NCBI GenBank assembly: GCA_020073265.1 | Contig: JAIQFN010000018.1 | Location: 1 to 64,000, forward strand | Source: Terriglobia bacterium | GTDB taxonomy: Bacteria; Acidobacteriota; Terriglobia; Bryobacterales; Bryobacteraceae | DNA: 64,000 bases | Direction: 5' to 3' | Part shown: positions 7,529 through 15,502 of the stretch, in pieces | Numbering within the stretch: position 1 is the stretch's first letter | Layout of the letters: every line of letters starts with the position of its first letter | Program-made: the position numbers and the translations under genes | The notes under the pieces: generated by a model | What the model saw: the letters and a program-made list of their open reading frames with translations, nothing else | Databases searched by the model: none | What the model was told of the DNA's origin: nothing

Positions 7529-9847
7529 ATGAGCAGCAGCCAAAGATACTCTGCATCGAAGATTCCGACCAAAGATGGCACGGGCTGGATTCTGAGCTTT
7601 CGCCACCCCTTGCGAAAAGACCCACGCGGCAAGCAGGGACGAAAGGTAAGGCGCGGACTCGGCACTCCGGATGAGGCCAGGGCCCAGGCGTTGGTGGATG
7701 AAATGAACATCCTGCTCGGTGACGAGAGCTGGCACAGCATCGCAAAACGTCCGGAAGCCGAACGCCTTTTCGGCTCCGTTGTTGTGCGGGCCTTCTACGA
7801 CGACATCGAGTCCCACCCTTCCAGCTCCTGGGAAATCAGAAATGCAGTCTTGCCGCTGCCTTCAGCCGAGGACGGTTATACGCAGGCGATGCTGGTCGGC
7901 ACGACCGGCGCCGGGAAAACGTCGTTGCTGCGTCACCTGATCGGTTCCCATCCAGAACATGACCGCTTTCCTTCGACTTCAGCGTCGCGCACGACAATCT
8001 CCGATATCGAAATCATCACATCGGAAGAGCCGAACTATCGCGCGGTCGTCACGTTCTTCAGCGAATGGCCTGTTCATACCAACGTTCATGAGTGCGTGGC
8101 GGATGCTTGCGCGGCGCTCTGGGAGGACGCCTCTGACGAAAAGTTGGCGGAAAGACTTCTGACTCATCGCGACCTGCGTTTCCGCCTGGGCTACATCATC
8201 GGCTCATGGAAACAAACTGCGGCTTTTTCAAGCGCAGCCAATGACGATTGGGCCTATGGCGTAGGAGACGGCGAAAGCAGCGAAGCTGTGGACGACACGG
8301 ACGGTGGCCTGCCGACTGCCGCCGACCTTGAGCGCATGCACACGGCCCTCAAACTGTTCATGGACCGGCTGCGCGGCCTTGCCGCAGAGGCGAAAGAGCG
8401 TCTTCAGGCAGACCTTGGCCTCGATCTTGCATCACTCGCCGGTCAGGACAAGGAGGCCGCTCAAGACCTCTTCGAAGACATCGTTCAGACCCTCCCCGAT
8501 TTCGATGAGCTCGTCAACGACATCATGGACGAGGTGCGGGCGCGGTTCGGGGGGCTCAGCGCCGAAGCATTGCAAACGCATCCGAACGGCTGGCCGCAAG
8601 CCTGGGAATTCGAAACCGCGGACCGCGAGGACTTCATCCGTACGGTTCGGCGTTTTTCCTCCAACTACGCCCCGGCCTTTGGCACACTTTTGACGCCCCT
8701 GGTAGATGGCATCAGGATTCAGGGGCAATTCTTCCCGGCCTTCACGGACCGGCGCCCGAAGTTCGTCCTTCTTGACGGCGAAGGCATAGGGCACGTGGGC
8801 GACTCGGCGGCGGGGCTTTCGGCCCGGATCGCAAAGAAGTTCGCCGACGTCGATGTCATTCTGCTCGTTGATTCAGCCAAAGCCCCAATGCTGGAGGCGC
8901 CTACTTCCGTTCTCCGGGCCATTGCGGCCAGCGGGTATCAGAAGAAACTCGCCATCGCCTTCACTCATTTCGACCTCGTCCGCGGGCAAGCAAACTTGCC
9001 GACCTTCGAGGCGCAGCGCGCCCACGTTCTGTCCTCAGTTAACCAGAAACTCGTCGGCCTTCGGGACGTGGTTGGCCAGCCGGCCGTCCGCGCGATCGAG
9101 CGCGAGCTCGACCAGCGCTGTTTCATGCTCGGCTATCTCGACCGGCAACTCACAGGACAGAACCACGGACCTGTAGGCGGGCTCCTCAAGCTCATCGACT
9201 TCTGCGAGGCCGCAATCGCGCCCGTCGTCGCACCGGATTTCAGCCCGGTCTACGACACAGCAGGTCTTGTTTTGGCTATTCAAGCAGCGACGACTGACTT
9301 CCACACGCGCTGGGACACCATTCTGGGTTTCACGCGTTCCGGAAATATTCGGACGGCTCATTGGGCCGAAGTCAAGGCGCTCAACCGACGCGTTGCCCTG
9401 GACATCGAAAACTGTGAATACGGCTATCTGAAGCCCGTTGCTGATTTTGTCGCCCGCCTATCGGAATCGATCACCAAATTCCTGGACAGGCCCACTCGCT
9501 GGGACCCTCGGGTACCCACCGAGGCCGAGGCAGATGAAGCGCTAGCCCGTGTCCAACGTGAGGTCTTCGGCCGCCTTCACGCCTTCGTCGAAGAAAAGTT
9601 GGTGAAGGTTCCCCGCAAGGAATGGCTGAAAGCTTTTGAATATCGAGGGCCCGGCTCGACCTTCGACCGAAAGAAAGTCATTCAGACGATTTACGATGCC
9701 TCAGCCCCAATTCCTGGACCAGCGCTCGATCCGCAATCGGAAGAGTTCCTGCGCGCGGTACGCTTATTGGCCCACGAGGCCATCCGCGAAGGCGGCGGCA
9801 AGCTGGTAAGTGACGTTCTCGGCCAACCGGCGGTGGCCCATGTCTGA
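7529..9847 (+). CDS. P-loop GTPase-like protein with N-terminal Arm-type DNA-binding-like segment
   Basis: First gene of the cargo cassette; 772 residues. Residues 14-65 (KDGTGWILSFRHP, then GRKVRRGLGTPDEARAQALV) resemble the Arm DNA-binding domain found at the N-terminus of tyrosine integrases, but no catalytic R-H-R-Y domain follows. Instead there is a P-loop GTTGAGKTS at 124-132, a GTPase-like DGEG (DxxG) at 416-419 and a THFD at 479-482 in the position of NKxD. About 280 residues separate P-loop and DxxG, so the GTPase domain holds a large helical insertion. The C-terminal 270 residues are helical and unassigned. ATG 7529 has a poor ribosome-binding site that overlaps the candidate operators. 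GTP use and DNA binding are inferred. Confidence 0.7.
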   Translation: MSSSQRYSASKIPTKDGTGWILSFRHPLRKDPRGKQGRKVRRGLGTPDEARAQALVDEMNILLGDESWHSIAKRPEAERLFGSVVVRAFYDDIESHPSSSWEIRNAVLPLPSAEDGYTQAMLVGTTGAGKTSLLRHLIGSHPEHDRFPSTSASRTTISDIEIITSEEPNYRAVVTFFSEWPVHTNVHECVADACAALWEDASDEKLAERLLTHRDLRFRLGYIIGSWKQTAAFSSAANDDWAYGVGDGESSEAVDDTDGGLPTAADLERMHTALKLFMDRLRGLAAEAKERLQADLGLDLASLAGQDKEAAQDLFEDIVQTLPDFDELVNDIMDEVRARFGGLSAEALQTHPNGWPQAWEFETADREDFIRTVRRFSSNYAPAFGTLLTPLVDGIRIQGQFFPAFTDRRPKFVLLDGEGIGHVGDSAAGLSARIAKKFADVDVILLVDSAKAPMLEAPTSVLRAIAASGYQKKLAIAFTHFDLVRGQANLPTFEAQRAHVLSSVNQKLVGLRDVVGQPAVRAIERELDQRCFMLGYLDRQLTGQNHGPVGGLLKLIDFCEAAIAPVVAPDFSPVYDTAGLVLAIQAATTDFHTRWDTILGFTRSGNIRTAHWAEVKALNRRVALDIENCEYGYLKPVADFVARLSESITKFLDRPTRWDPRVPTEAEADEALARVQREVFGRLHAFVEEKLVKVPRKEWLKAFEYRGPGSTFDRKKVIQTIYDASAPIPGPALDPQSEEFLRAVRLLAHEAIREGGGKLVSDVLGQPAVAHV

Positions 9848-10361
9848 AGCGCTACCAGGAACCTTTCTCTATTTTGCCTACGGCTCGAACATGTTCACCC
9901 GGCGACTGACAGCGCCTAGCCGAACGCCCTCGGCCCTCCCGGAAGGGACCGGCTTTGTCGCTGGGTGCCGCCTTACTTTCGACAAGGTCAGCAAGGACGG
10001 TTCGGGAAAATGCGATATGGAGCCGGGAAATCCTGCTGATCGCACTTATGGTGTGCTGTTCAGAATTGCGCAAAGTGAAGCGGCGGCCCTCGACCGTGCT
10101 GAGGGCCTTGGCGGCGGTTATCGCAAAGAAACCGTTCCGGTCGCAATGGCCGACCGAACCATCACAGCCACAGCTTATGTCGCGACGGACAAAGAGCCTG
10201 CCTGCAGGCCGTATTCCTGGTACAAAGCGTTTGTTGTGGCTGGCGCTGTCGAGCACGGCCTGCCGAACGCCTATATTGAGTGTCTCCGGGCAGTCCCATC
10301 GCAATCCGATCCAAATGCTGGCCGACGATCTGAAAATGAAGCAATATTGTTCGGTGCCTAA
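9840..10361 (+). CDS. gamma-glutamylcyclotransferase-like (AIG2/GGCT fold) protein
   Basis: Members of this fold cyclise gamma-glutamyl groups to 5-oxoproline or act on other gamma-glutamyl amines. The signature FAYGSNM near the N-terminus is the substrate-binding loop, and Glu in LDRAEGLGGGY matches the catalytic glutamate region. Length 173 residues, normal for the family. ATG 9840 is chosen over 9810 because it gives an 8-nt overlap with the GTPase gene and starts a few residues before the fold. The overlap and the 21-nt gap to the nuclease-NTPase gene place it in one operon. A housekeeping peptide role is unlikely in this context, but the true substrate is unknown. Confidence 0.82.
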   Translation: MSEALPGTFLYFAYGSNMFTRRLTAPSRTPSALPEGTGFVAGCRLTFDKVSKDGSGKCDMEPGNPADRTYGVLFRIAQSEAAALDRAEGLGGGYRKETVPVAMADRTITATAYVATDKEPACRPYSWYKAFVVAGAVEHGLPNAYIECLRAVPSQSDPNAGRRSENEAILFGA

Positions 10362-10382
10362 ATAGGTGGAGAAGATAGCGAC

Positions 10383-12815
10383 TTGAAGAAAAAGACAAAC
10401 AAGAAGAGCGCGAGCCAGACTAAGAAGACAGCCGCTAAACCGCTCAGGCAAGTGACGGAGAAGCCTACAGAAAGCGACCTTGAGGCCGAAATACATCGCG
10501 CCCTGCTCAAAGCGTTTCCGTGGATTCCGGCAACCGACCTGACCCACCAGACGAAATTCTCCTTCAGGATGGGCCGCGCCACGATCTCCGTGGACGGGGA
10601 AAAAAGCTTTCGCGCCGAGGGGCGCGCGGACATCATCGTTCATGCGAAGAGCAAGCCTCACGCAGTTCTGGAGCTGAAGCGCGGCGACAAGCCGATCACC
10701 CAGGATGATGCCGACCAGGGCGTGTCGTACGCGCGGATGCTTACGCCCATGCCTCCCTTGGTCATCGTTACCAATGGAAAAGACGTCCGTTTCCTGGCGA
10801 CGCATACGGGTGCGGACTGGAAACCCGCAAGCGTCTCCGAGGCGGAATTCGCCAAGCTGGTCGAGGCTGCCAGCCGGGCCGCAAGCGTCGATATCAAGCA
10901 AGCCGTCCAGGTTCTGCTCGGAACGGGAAACGACATATGGGTTTCTGCCGTGCGCCAGGCGACCGCAATGACCCTGGAGGAGCTTTCCGGCGCCTGGGAT
11001 GACCCGCTCCTGCCGTTCGTTCCGGATTACCTCATTCCGCGAAAGGCGACGCAACAAGTGCTGGCGCTACTGTATCGGCCGGCACGGGCCGTAATCGTTG
11101 AAGGAGCGCCGCTTTCCGGAAAAAGCAACGTGCTCCGCGAAGTGGCTCTTAGAACCGTAGACTCCAAGGATTTCGCGGTGCTGTTCATAGAGGCGGATGG
11201 ATACGGCCCCGGCTGCATTCAGCGGCTTGCGAATATGCTCTCGCCCACGCTGGCCTGGAGCGTGTCGGCGGACGAAGTGCGCGCCTGGCTGAGGCAACTC
11301 TCCATCGGGGATGGTCCCGCGCTCGTGCTGGCGATAGACGGCGTGGGACCCAACAATGAAGAGGTTCGGAAAGACATCGAAGAGCTGTGTTCGACCGCCT
11401 ACGGGAAGAACCTCCGCATGGTGATTGCCATGGACGATACGGTCGTCCCCACATTCACGTTGAACTCTACACAGCGCAAATACACTCCGCTCGGGCGCGC
11501 CGCCAAGGAGGCGGCAGTCGAAGTGATGCCGCTCGATGACCATGAATTCGGGGGAGCCATGCAGGCGCTATGGGACCATCGCATCGGTTTCGTTCACGGC
11601 GTGCAAGCAGCGGCGGAAATGCGTTCGCCCTGGGTGCTGCGCACCAGCGCCGCAGATGTTGCCGAGGACCTGAAACACAAGAACGAGACGCTGACGGCCA
11701 TGCTGCCGCCAATGCTTGGACTTCACCTGATCGCCTGCGCGCGGCACAGATTCAAGGATCCGGACCTGCGCCGGAAGCTTAGGGAAGTCGCCAAGGCAGT
11801 GCTTGAAGAAAGCGGCGACCTGGCACGTCCCATGGATCTGATACTCGAATCCGTCGGCGTTTTCATCGTGCGAAACAAGACGCTGAAAGATGTCCTGGAA
11901 CACAGCGAGATTAAGTCTCTCGTCGAAGACGGCGTCCTGAAGCGAGGGACGCATGCCTCCGGGGAAGCCGTTCTCTTCGTGCGGCTCCCCGAACTGCTGG
12001 CGTCCGAACTGTCCCTGCTTCTCGCGGAAGAACTCGTGAACCGGTTGTCCGGCGGCGCTGAAGGAGCGGCGGAATGGCTCACCGATATATCCAAAAACAT
12101 TCCGCTCGGCGATATCGTGGCCGCGCAGGCGATTTTCGACGCCGCCGGCATGGCCTTCATGCCGCTGAATCTAATCAACGCACTCGTTGCCGTACCGCCG
12201 CGCGAGGAAGATATTCGGGCCGGCACGAAATTCGCCCTGCACTTTCCTGGTTTCGGCGTTGCGCACCTGGAGTTTCAGGAAGACGGTTCGCTTATCTGGA
12301 CCGCCAAAGGTCAGCGGGAGGTGATCCAGCCGGAGGGAGACGAAGGATTCGGCTCCATTATCGCGGATCACAGCAGTTGGCTGATACTGTCGCACTTGGC
12401 GATGAGGCCCTTCATGATGGAGTCGCCGGACGGAAAGAAAACGCGCCTCGACCCGCTCCTTCTTCTTGAAATAGGCACTTGCCCTTACATTCTTCGCGGC
12501 CCGCAGAACGACCCGAAAAAAAACGCGGTCCTGATGCATGACGTGCGCGGCCATGGCAGCATCGTCTGCCACCGGAGTGGCATCGTTGAGCCCATCACCA
12601 TGGCGATCTACGTGTTCCTCGGCGAGAACGGACCCAATGCCACAGGCTGGATCGAGCAGGCGATCGGAGGCAACTCCTTTCCGTTGCTGGCGCGTATCGA
12701 CATCGCCCTGCAACAGTTTGTCGATTCGTCCGACCGGGAAAAGGCGGCTTGGGCTAAGAGGATGGCGGACGAGCACATCAAGCCGGCCATGGGAGCATTT
12801 CCAGCTCTCCATTGA
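10383..12815 (+). CDS. HsdR-type nuclease domain fused to a P-loop NTPase with a long C-terminal region
   Basis: Length 810 residues. After a basic tail (1-27), residues 30-160 match the N-terminal nuclease domain of type I restriction HsdR: D83 in GRADIIVH, E97-x-K99 in VLELKR, and QxxxY at 112-116, all expected for a PD-(D/E)xK nuclease. A P-loop domain follows, with GAPLSGKS at 241-248 and Walker B-like ALVLAID at 313-319. The roughly 450 C-terminal residues are mixed alpha/beta with no recognised domain. There is no helicase motor, methylase or specificity subunit nearby. The layout nuclease-NTPase-sensor recalls STAND-type antiphage proteins such as Avs, but assignment to that group is inference. 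Start is TTG 10383 with an upstream GGAG. Confidence 0.75.
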   Translation: MKKKTNKKSASQTKKTAAKPLRQVTEKPTESDLEAEIHRALLKAFPWIPATDLTHQTKFSFRMGRATISVDGEKSFRAEGRADIIVHAKSKPHAVLELKRGDKPITQDDADQGVSYARMLTPMPPLVIVTNGKDVRFLATHTGADWKPASVSEAEFAKLVEAASRAASVDIKQAVQVLLGTGNDIWVSAVRQATAMTLEELSGAWDDPLLPFVPDYLIPRKATQQVLALLYRPARAVIVEGAPLSGKSNVLREVALRTVDSKDFAVLFIEADGYGPGCIQRLANMLSPTLAWSVSADEVRAWLRQLSIGDGPALVLAIDGVGPNNEEVRKDIEELCSTAYGKNLRMVIAMDDTVVPTFTLNSTQRKYTPLGRAAKEAAVEVMPLDDHEFGGAMQALWDHRIGFVHGVQAAAEMRSPWVLRTSAADVAEDLKHKNETLTAMLPPMLGLHLIACARHRFKDPDLRRKLREVAKAVLEESGDLARPMDLILESVGVFIVRNKTLKDVLEHSEIKSLVEDGVLKRGTHASGEAVLFVRLPELLASELSLLLAEELVNRLSGGAEGAAEWLTDISKNIPLGDIVAAQAIFDAAGMAFMPLNLINALVAVPPREEDIRAGTKFALHFPGFGVAHLEFQEDGSLIWTAKGQREVIQPEGDEGFGSIIADHSSWLILSHLAMRPFMMESPDGKKTRLDPLLLLEIGTCPYILRGPQNDPKKNAVLMHDVRGHGSIVCHRSGIVEPITMAIYVFLGENGPNATGWIEQAIGGNSFPLLARIDIALQQFVDSSDREKAAWAKRMADEHIKPAMGAFPALH

Positions 12816-13172
12816 TTGACGGTGGATTTCGATAAATGGAGCGGAGCCCACTTTAGCCGCCGACCCCGAGCAGCACAGGACATCGCAGAAGGGACGGGCA
12901 GGGGTCTGGTGCCTGACGCCTGCCGCGACTCCATGCGGAGCGTCCCTGCTAGAATGCGGGCGTGGGCAGAGCTCTCAAAAACGCCCGAAATTTACACAGT
13001 CGCTTACACAGTTTCACATTTTTAAAATGTAAGTCGTAAGTCGCCTTGATACAGTTACTTGCAATCAGACTCAACGGACTCAAAATCCCGCGGCCTTCAC
13101 TGGTCATGAGAGTTCGACCCTCTCCTCCAGCACCAATTCGACGCTCACGATTTCGTTATCATTAAAGCAGAG
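12816..13172. other. gene-free right end of the integrated element and flank
   Basis: No gene is supported here. The stretch runs from the last cassette gene through AT-richer sequence with a direct repeat GTAAGTC-GTAAGTC at about 13029-13042, to the tRNA-Leu fragment that marks the element boundary, then 37 bases to the next gene. The short frame 12816-13025 has no coding character. The direct repeats beside the att core could be integrase or excisionase arm sites. Confidence 0.5.
13076..13135 (+). other. att site: displaced 3' half of tRNA-Leu(CAA)
   Basis: The sequence holds the 3' part of a tRNA-Leu. The anticodon loop CTCAAAA carries anticodon CAA. A long class II variable arm follows, then T-stem GAGAG/CTCTC (13108-13112 and 13120-13124) around loop TTCGACC, the 3' acceptor strand CTCCAGC (13125-13131) and an encoded ACCA. 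The upstream bases do not supply a D-arm or a matching GCTGGAG acceptor strand, and only 3 of 5 anticodon-stem pairs form. This is therefore not a working tRNA but the target half displaced when the element integrated. It marks the right end of the element at about 13,076. The intact tRNA should lie left of the window. Confidence 0.75.
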
Positions 13173-13484
13173 ATGGCTACGAACGGAAACGAACCGGCCA
13201 CCAAGGCGGACTTGACCAAGCTGCGGGACGATGTCCACAGCGACATGGCCAAACTGCGAGATAGCGTTAACGGCGACATGGCCAAACTGCGAGATGACTT
13301 AGTGGAGCAAATGCGCGACAGCGAGACGAAGCTGCTGTCTGCTTTCTACGCCTTTGCCGAATCCAATCAGAAACGATTGGTTCAGATGGATGCCACGGAC
13401 GCCATTCTTATCAGCCGCGTCGCGACGCTCGAAACACGTCTGCTCGAAGTCGAGAAGCGGCTGAACATTCCGCCTACCCAGTAA
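13173..13484 (+). CDS. small coiled-coil protein
   Basis: The product is 103 residues, starting 37 nt after the tRNA-Leu fragment, so it lies on the chromosomal side of the element boundary. It contains repeated heptad-like units (DMAKLRD occurs twice, around residues 24-46) and a C-terminal helix ending in LETRLLEVEKRLNIP, typical of a short coiled coil. There is no signal peptide. Similar proteins are often annotated near toxin or phage genes, but no function is known. The internal repeat makes it partly low complexity. Confidence 0.6.
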   Translation: MATNGNEPATKADLTKLRDDVHSDMAKLRDSVNGDMAKLRDDLVEQMRDSETKLLSAFYAFAESNQKRLVQMDATDAILISRVATLETRLLEVEKRLNIPPTQ

Positions 13485-13540
13485 CACCGTTTCGGTCTTC
13501 CGGGACCTCCGAGTAGTTGCCTCGCGGAGCCCTCACCTTT

Positions 13541-14536
13541 CTACAAGGTGGCCACGCCGATAAGAGTCAGTCCAACCGCATAGCCCACGAACGTCGATAT
13601 CACGTACGGCATGGTTCCTCGCGGAGCTTCGCGGAACTCTCGCCAGATCAAAACGCCCCAGATCGCGGCGACCAGCGTGGCGCCCTGTCCAAGCGCATAA
13701 GAGATGGCAGGGCCGGCCACACCGGAGGCAACCACGTTGGCCGAAAGGGCGAGCATCCAGATCATTCCTCCCACGAATCCGAGCGAGTGCAGCCGGATTG
13801 AACCACGGAAATATTCGGAATAACTCAGGCCCGCGGCCTTGATGAAGACGGTGTTTACCGCGAAGTTGCTCAGAAGCAGCCCGAGACCGAAAATTGCCAG
13901 CGCGGCGTACGGAGTGAGCTTTCCCGCTTCAATTGGGGCCGAGTTGAAATCGGGAGAGACAGCGCCTATCAACTGCGGGTAGAACGATCCCATCAGGCAG
14001 CCGGCGATTACCGCGAAGATCACGCCGCGCGCCCAACCGTGACCCGCCTTGCGCGGCAACTTGCTGTACGCGATGGCCGACATGATCATCGCCAGGACGA
14101 CCAGGCCGACTCCGCCGAACAGCAGCGTGGAGCTGCCTTTGGGAGTCTGAACGTAGCTCACAACGGTTCCGATCACCAGCGCCAGTCCGACTCCGACGGG
14201 AAACGCCACCGACATCCCCACGGCATCAATGGCGACTACCAGGAGAATGTTCGAGATATTGAAGAGCACGCCGCTGAACAACGCCCTGCCGATTGCTCCG
14301 CCGCCGGCCTGAGAGAGGTTTTCCAACCCGGTCATCCCGGAGGCGCCGATGCTGCCGAGCGTGAACAGGAAGACCAGGCCCAGCACGAACACACCCACCG
14401 CATAATCCCAGTAATAGAGTTGGAACGGCCACTTGTCTTTGCCCGCCAATTTCTGCGTATTGGCCCACGATCCCCAGCCGAGCATGGTGACAACGCAAAG
14501 TGCGATGGCGGTTCCGAGATCACGGACGATGAACAC
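13541..14536 (-). CDS. GRP/RhaT-type sugar transporter (DMT superfamily)
   Basis: The product is a 331-residue integral membrane protein with about ten hydrophobic segments. Its N-terminal MLGWGSWANTQKL and YYWDYAVG segments are characteristic of the glucose/ribose porter (GRP) family of the drug/metabolite transporter superfamily. GTG 14536 is preceded by a strong GGAGG. It is the third gene of a minus-strand operon, 9 nt after ribokinase, so ribose or a related pentose is the most likely substrate. The family also includes glucose and rhamnose carriers, so the exact sugar is not fixed by sequence. Confidence 0.82.
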   Translation of the reverse strand: MFIVRDLGTAIALCVVTMLGWGSWANTQKLAGKDKWPFQLYYWDYAVGVFVLGLVFLFTLGSIGASGMTGLENLSQAGGGAIGRALFSGVLFNISNILLVVAIDAVGMSVAFPVGVGLALVIGTVVSYVQTPKGSSTLLFGGVGLVVLAMIMSAIAYSKLPRKAGHGWARGVIFAVIAGCLMGSFYPQLIGAVSPDFNSAPIEAGKLTPYAALAIFGLGLLLSNFAVNTVFIKAAGLSYSEYFRGSIRLHSLGFVGGMIWMLALSANVVASGVAGPAISYALGQGATLVAAIWGVLIWREFREAPRGTMPYVISTFVGYAVGLTLIGVATL

Positions 14537-14545
14537 ATGTCCTCC

Positions 14546-15499
14546 TCATGGCCTCACCACTCCCGTGGACGCACGAGTGATGAAATCATCGACCTCGTTC
14601 CGGGAAGGAATCGAGGTCTGTGCGCCGGAACGGGTGACTGAGATTGCGGCAGCGGCGTTGGCGAATCGCGCGGCCTCCAGAAGGGGTTTGCCTTCGGCCA
14701 GCGCCACGGCGAACGCCCCGTTGAAAACATCCCCTGCCGCAGTGGTATCAACCGCCGGCACCTGGAATCCCTCGACGGCCGAGCGAACCTGGCCCACATG
14801 AACGAAGCACCCCAGGCCACCCAGTTTCAGAACGATGGCGGGTCCTAACTCGGCGAGTCGCGCGGCAACCCTTTCCGCCTCGTCGTAATCGGCGATCTGG
14901 AGATCAGGATCATTCAGCAACGCAGCAGCCTCGGACTGATTCGGAGTCAGGAAGTCGACGTTCTTCAGCAAAGCCGGCGAAAGCGGGCGAACCGGCGCGG
15001 GATCGAGGATGGTGGTCGCCCCCATTGCCTTGGCCTTGGCGAACGACGCTTCGACAGTCGCAAGCGGAATTTCCAATTGAGACAACAGGAACGCGCCGGC
15101 GCTCAGGCAATCCAGGTTCGGTAGCGTGCTTTCCGGCACGACTTCAGCATTTGCGCCGGGCGAGATGATGATCGAGTTCTCGCCGCCTGGCAGGACGCAG
15201 ATGCAGGCACATCCCGTGGGCCGGGCGGAGATCCCGATTTGTGTCGTATCGACGGAGGCCTCCTGCAGACTGGCGATCAGCCTGGCGCCAAACGCGTCGT
15301 TGCCTACCTGGCCAATCATTGCGACTCGGCCACGCAGCCTGGCAGCGGAGCAGGCCTGGTTGGCGCCTTTGCCTCCCGCGAACATCGCCAGATCTCCGCC
15401 GGGGATTGTTTCGCCCGCACGGGCCAGCCGTTCCACGGGCAACACCAGGTCCATGTTCGCGCTGCCGATCACTACGATGTTGGCTGTTTGAGATGCCAC
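14546..15499 (-). CDS. rbsK: ribokinase (PfkB family)
   Basis: Ribokinase phosphorylates ribose at O5 with ATP, feeding the pentose phosphate pathway. The 317-residue product carries the N-terminal substrate pattern IGSANMDLVLPVERLARAGE, the GGKGANQA motif at about 43-50, and the C-terminal PfkB signature DTTAAGDVFNGAFAVAL with the catalytic Asp in GD. The start is GTG 15499, 3 nt after the stop of the upstream gene, and the downstream transporter follows by 9 nt. The operon therefore links a secreted hydrolase-like protein, kinase and transporter. Confidence 0.93.
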   Translation of the reverse strand: MASQTANIVVIGSANMDLVLPVERLARAGETIPGGDLAMFAGGKGANQACSAARLRGRVAMIGQVGNDAFGARLIASLQEASVDTTQIGISARPTGCACICVLPGGENSIIISPGANAEVVPESTLPNLDCLSAGAFLLSQLEIPLATVEASFAKAKAMGATTILDPAPVRPLSPALLKNVDFLTPNQSEAAALLNDPDLQIADYDEAERVAARLAELGPAIVLKLGGLGCFVHVGQVRSAVEGFQVPAVDTTAAGDVFNGAFAVALAEGKPLLEAARFANAAAAISVTRSGAQTSIPSRNEVDDFITRASTGVVRP

Positions 15500-15502
15500 G
15501 CT

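Noticed and set aside
7529-9847. Integrase of the element
   Set aside because: Only the N-terminal segment resembles an integrase Arm domain; no catalytic R-H-R-Y motifs follow and P-loop motifs are present instead.
13020-13135. Complete tRNA-Leu gene
   Set aside because: No D-arm or 5' acceptor strand matches upstream, and the anticodon stem is only partly paired; only the 3' half is present.
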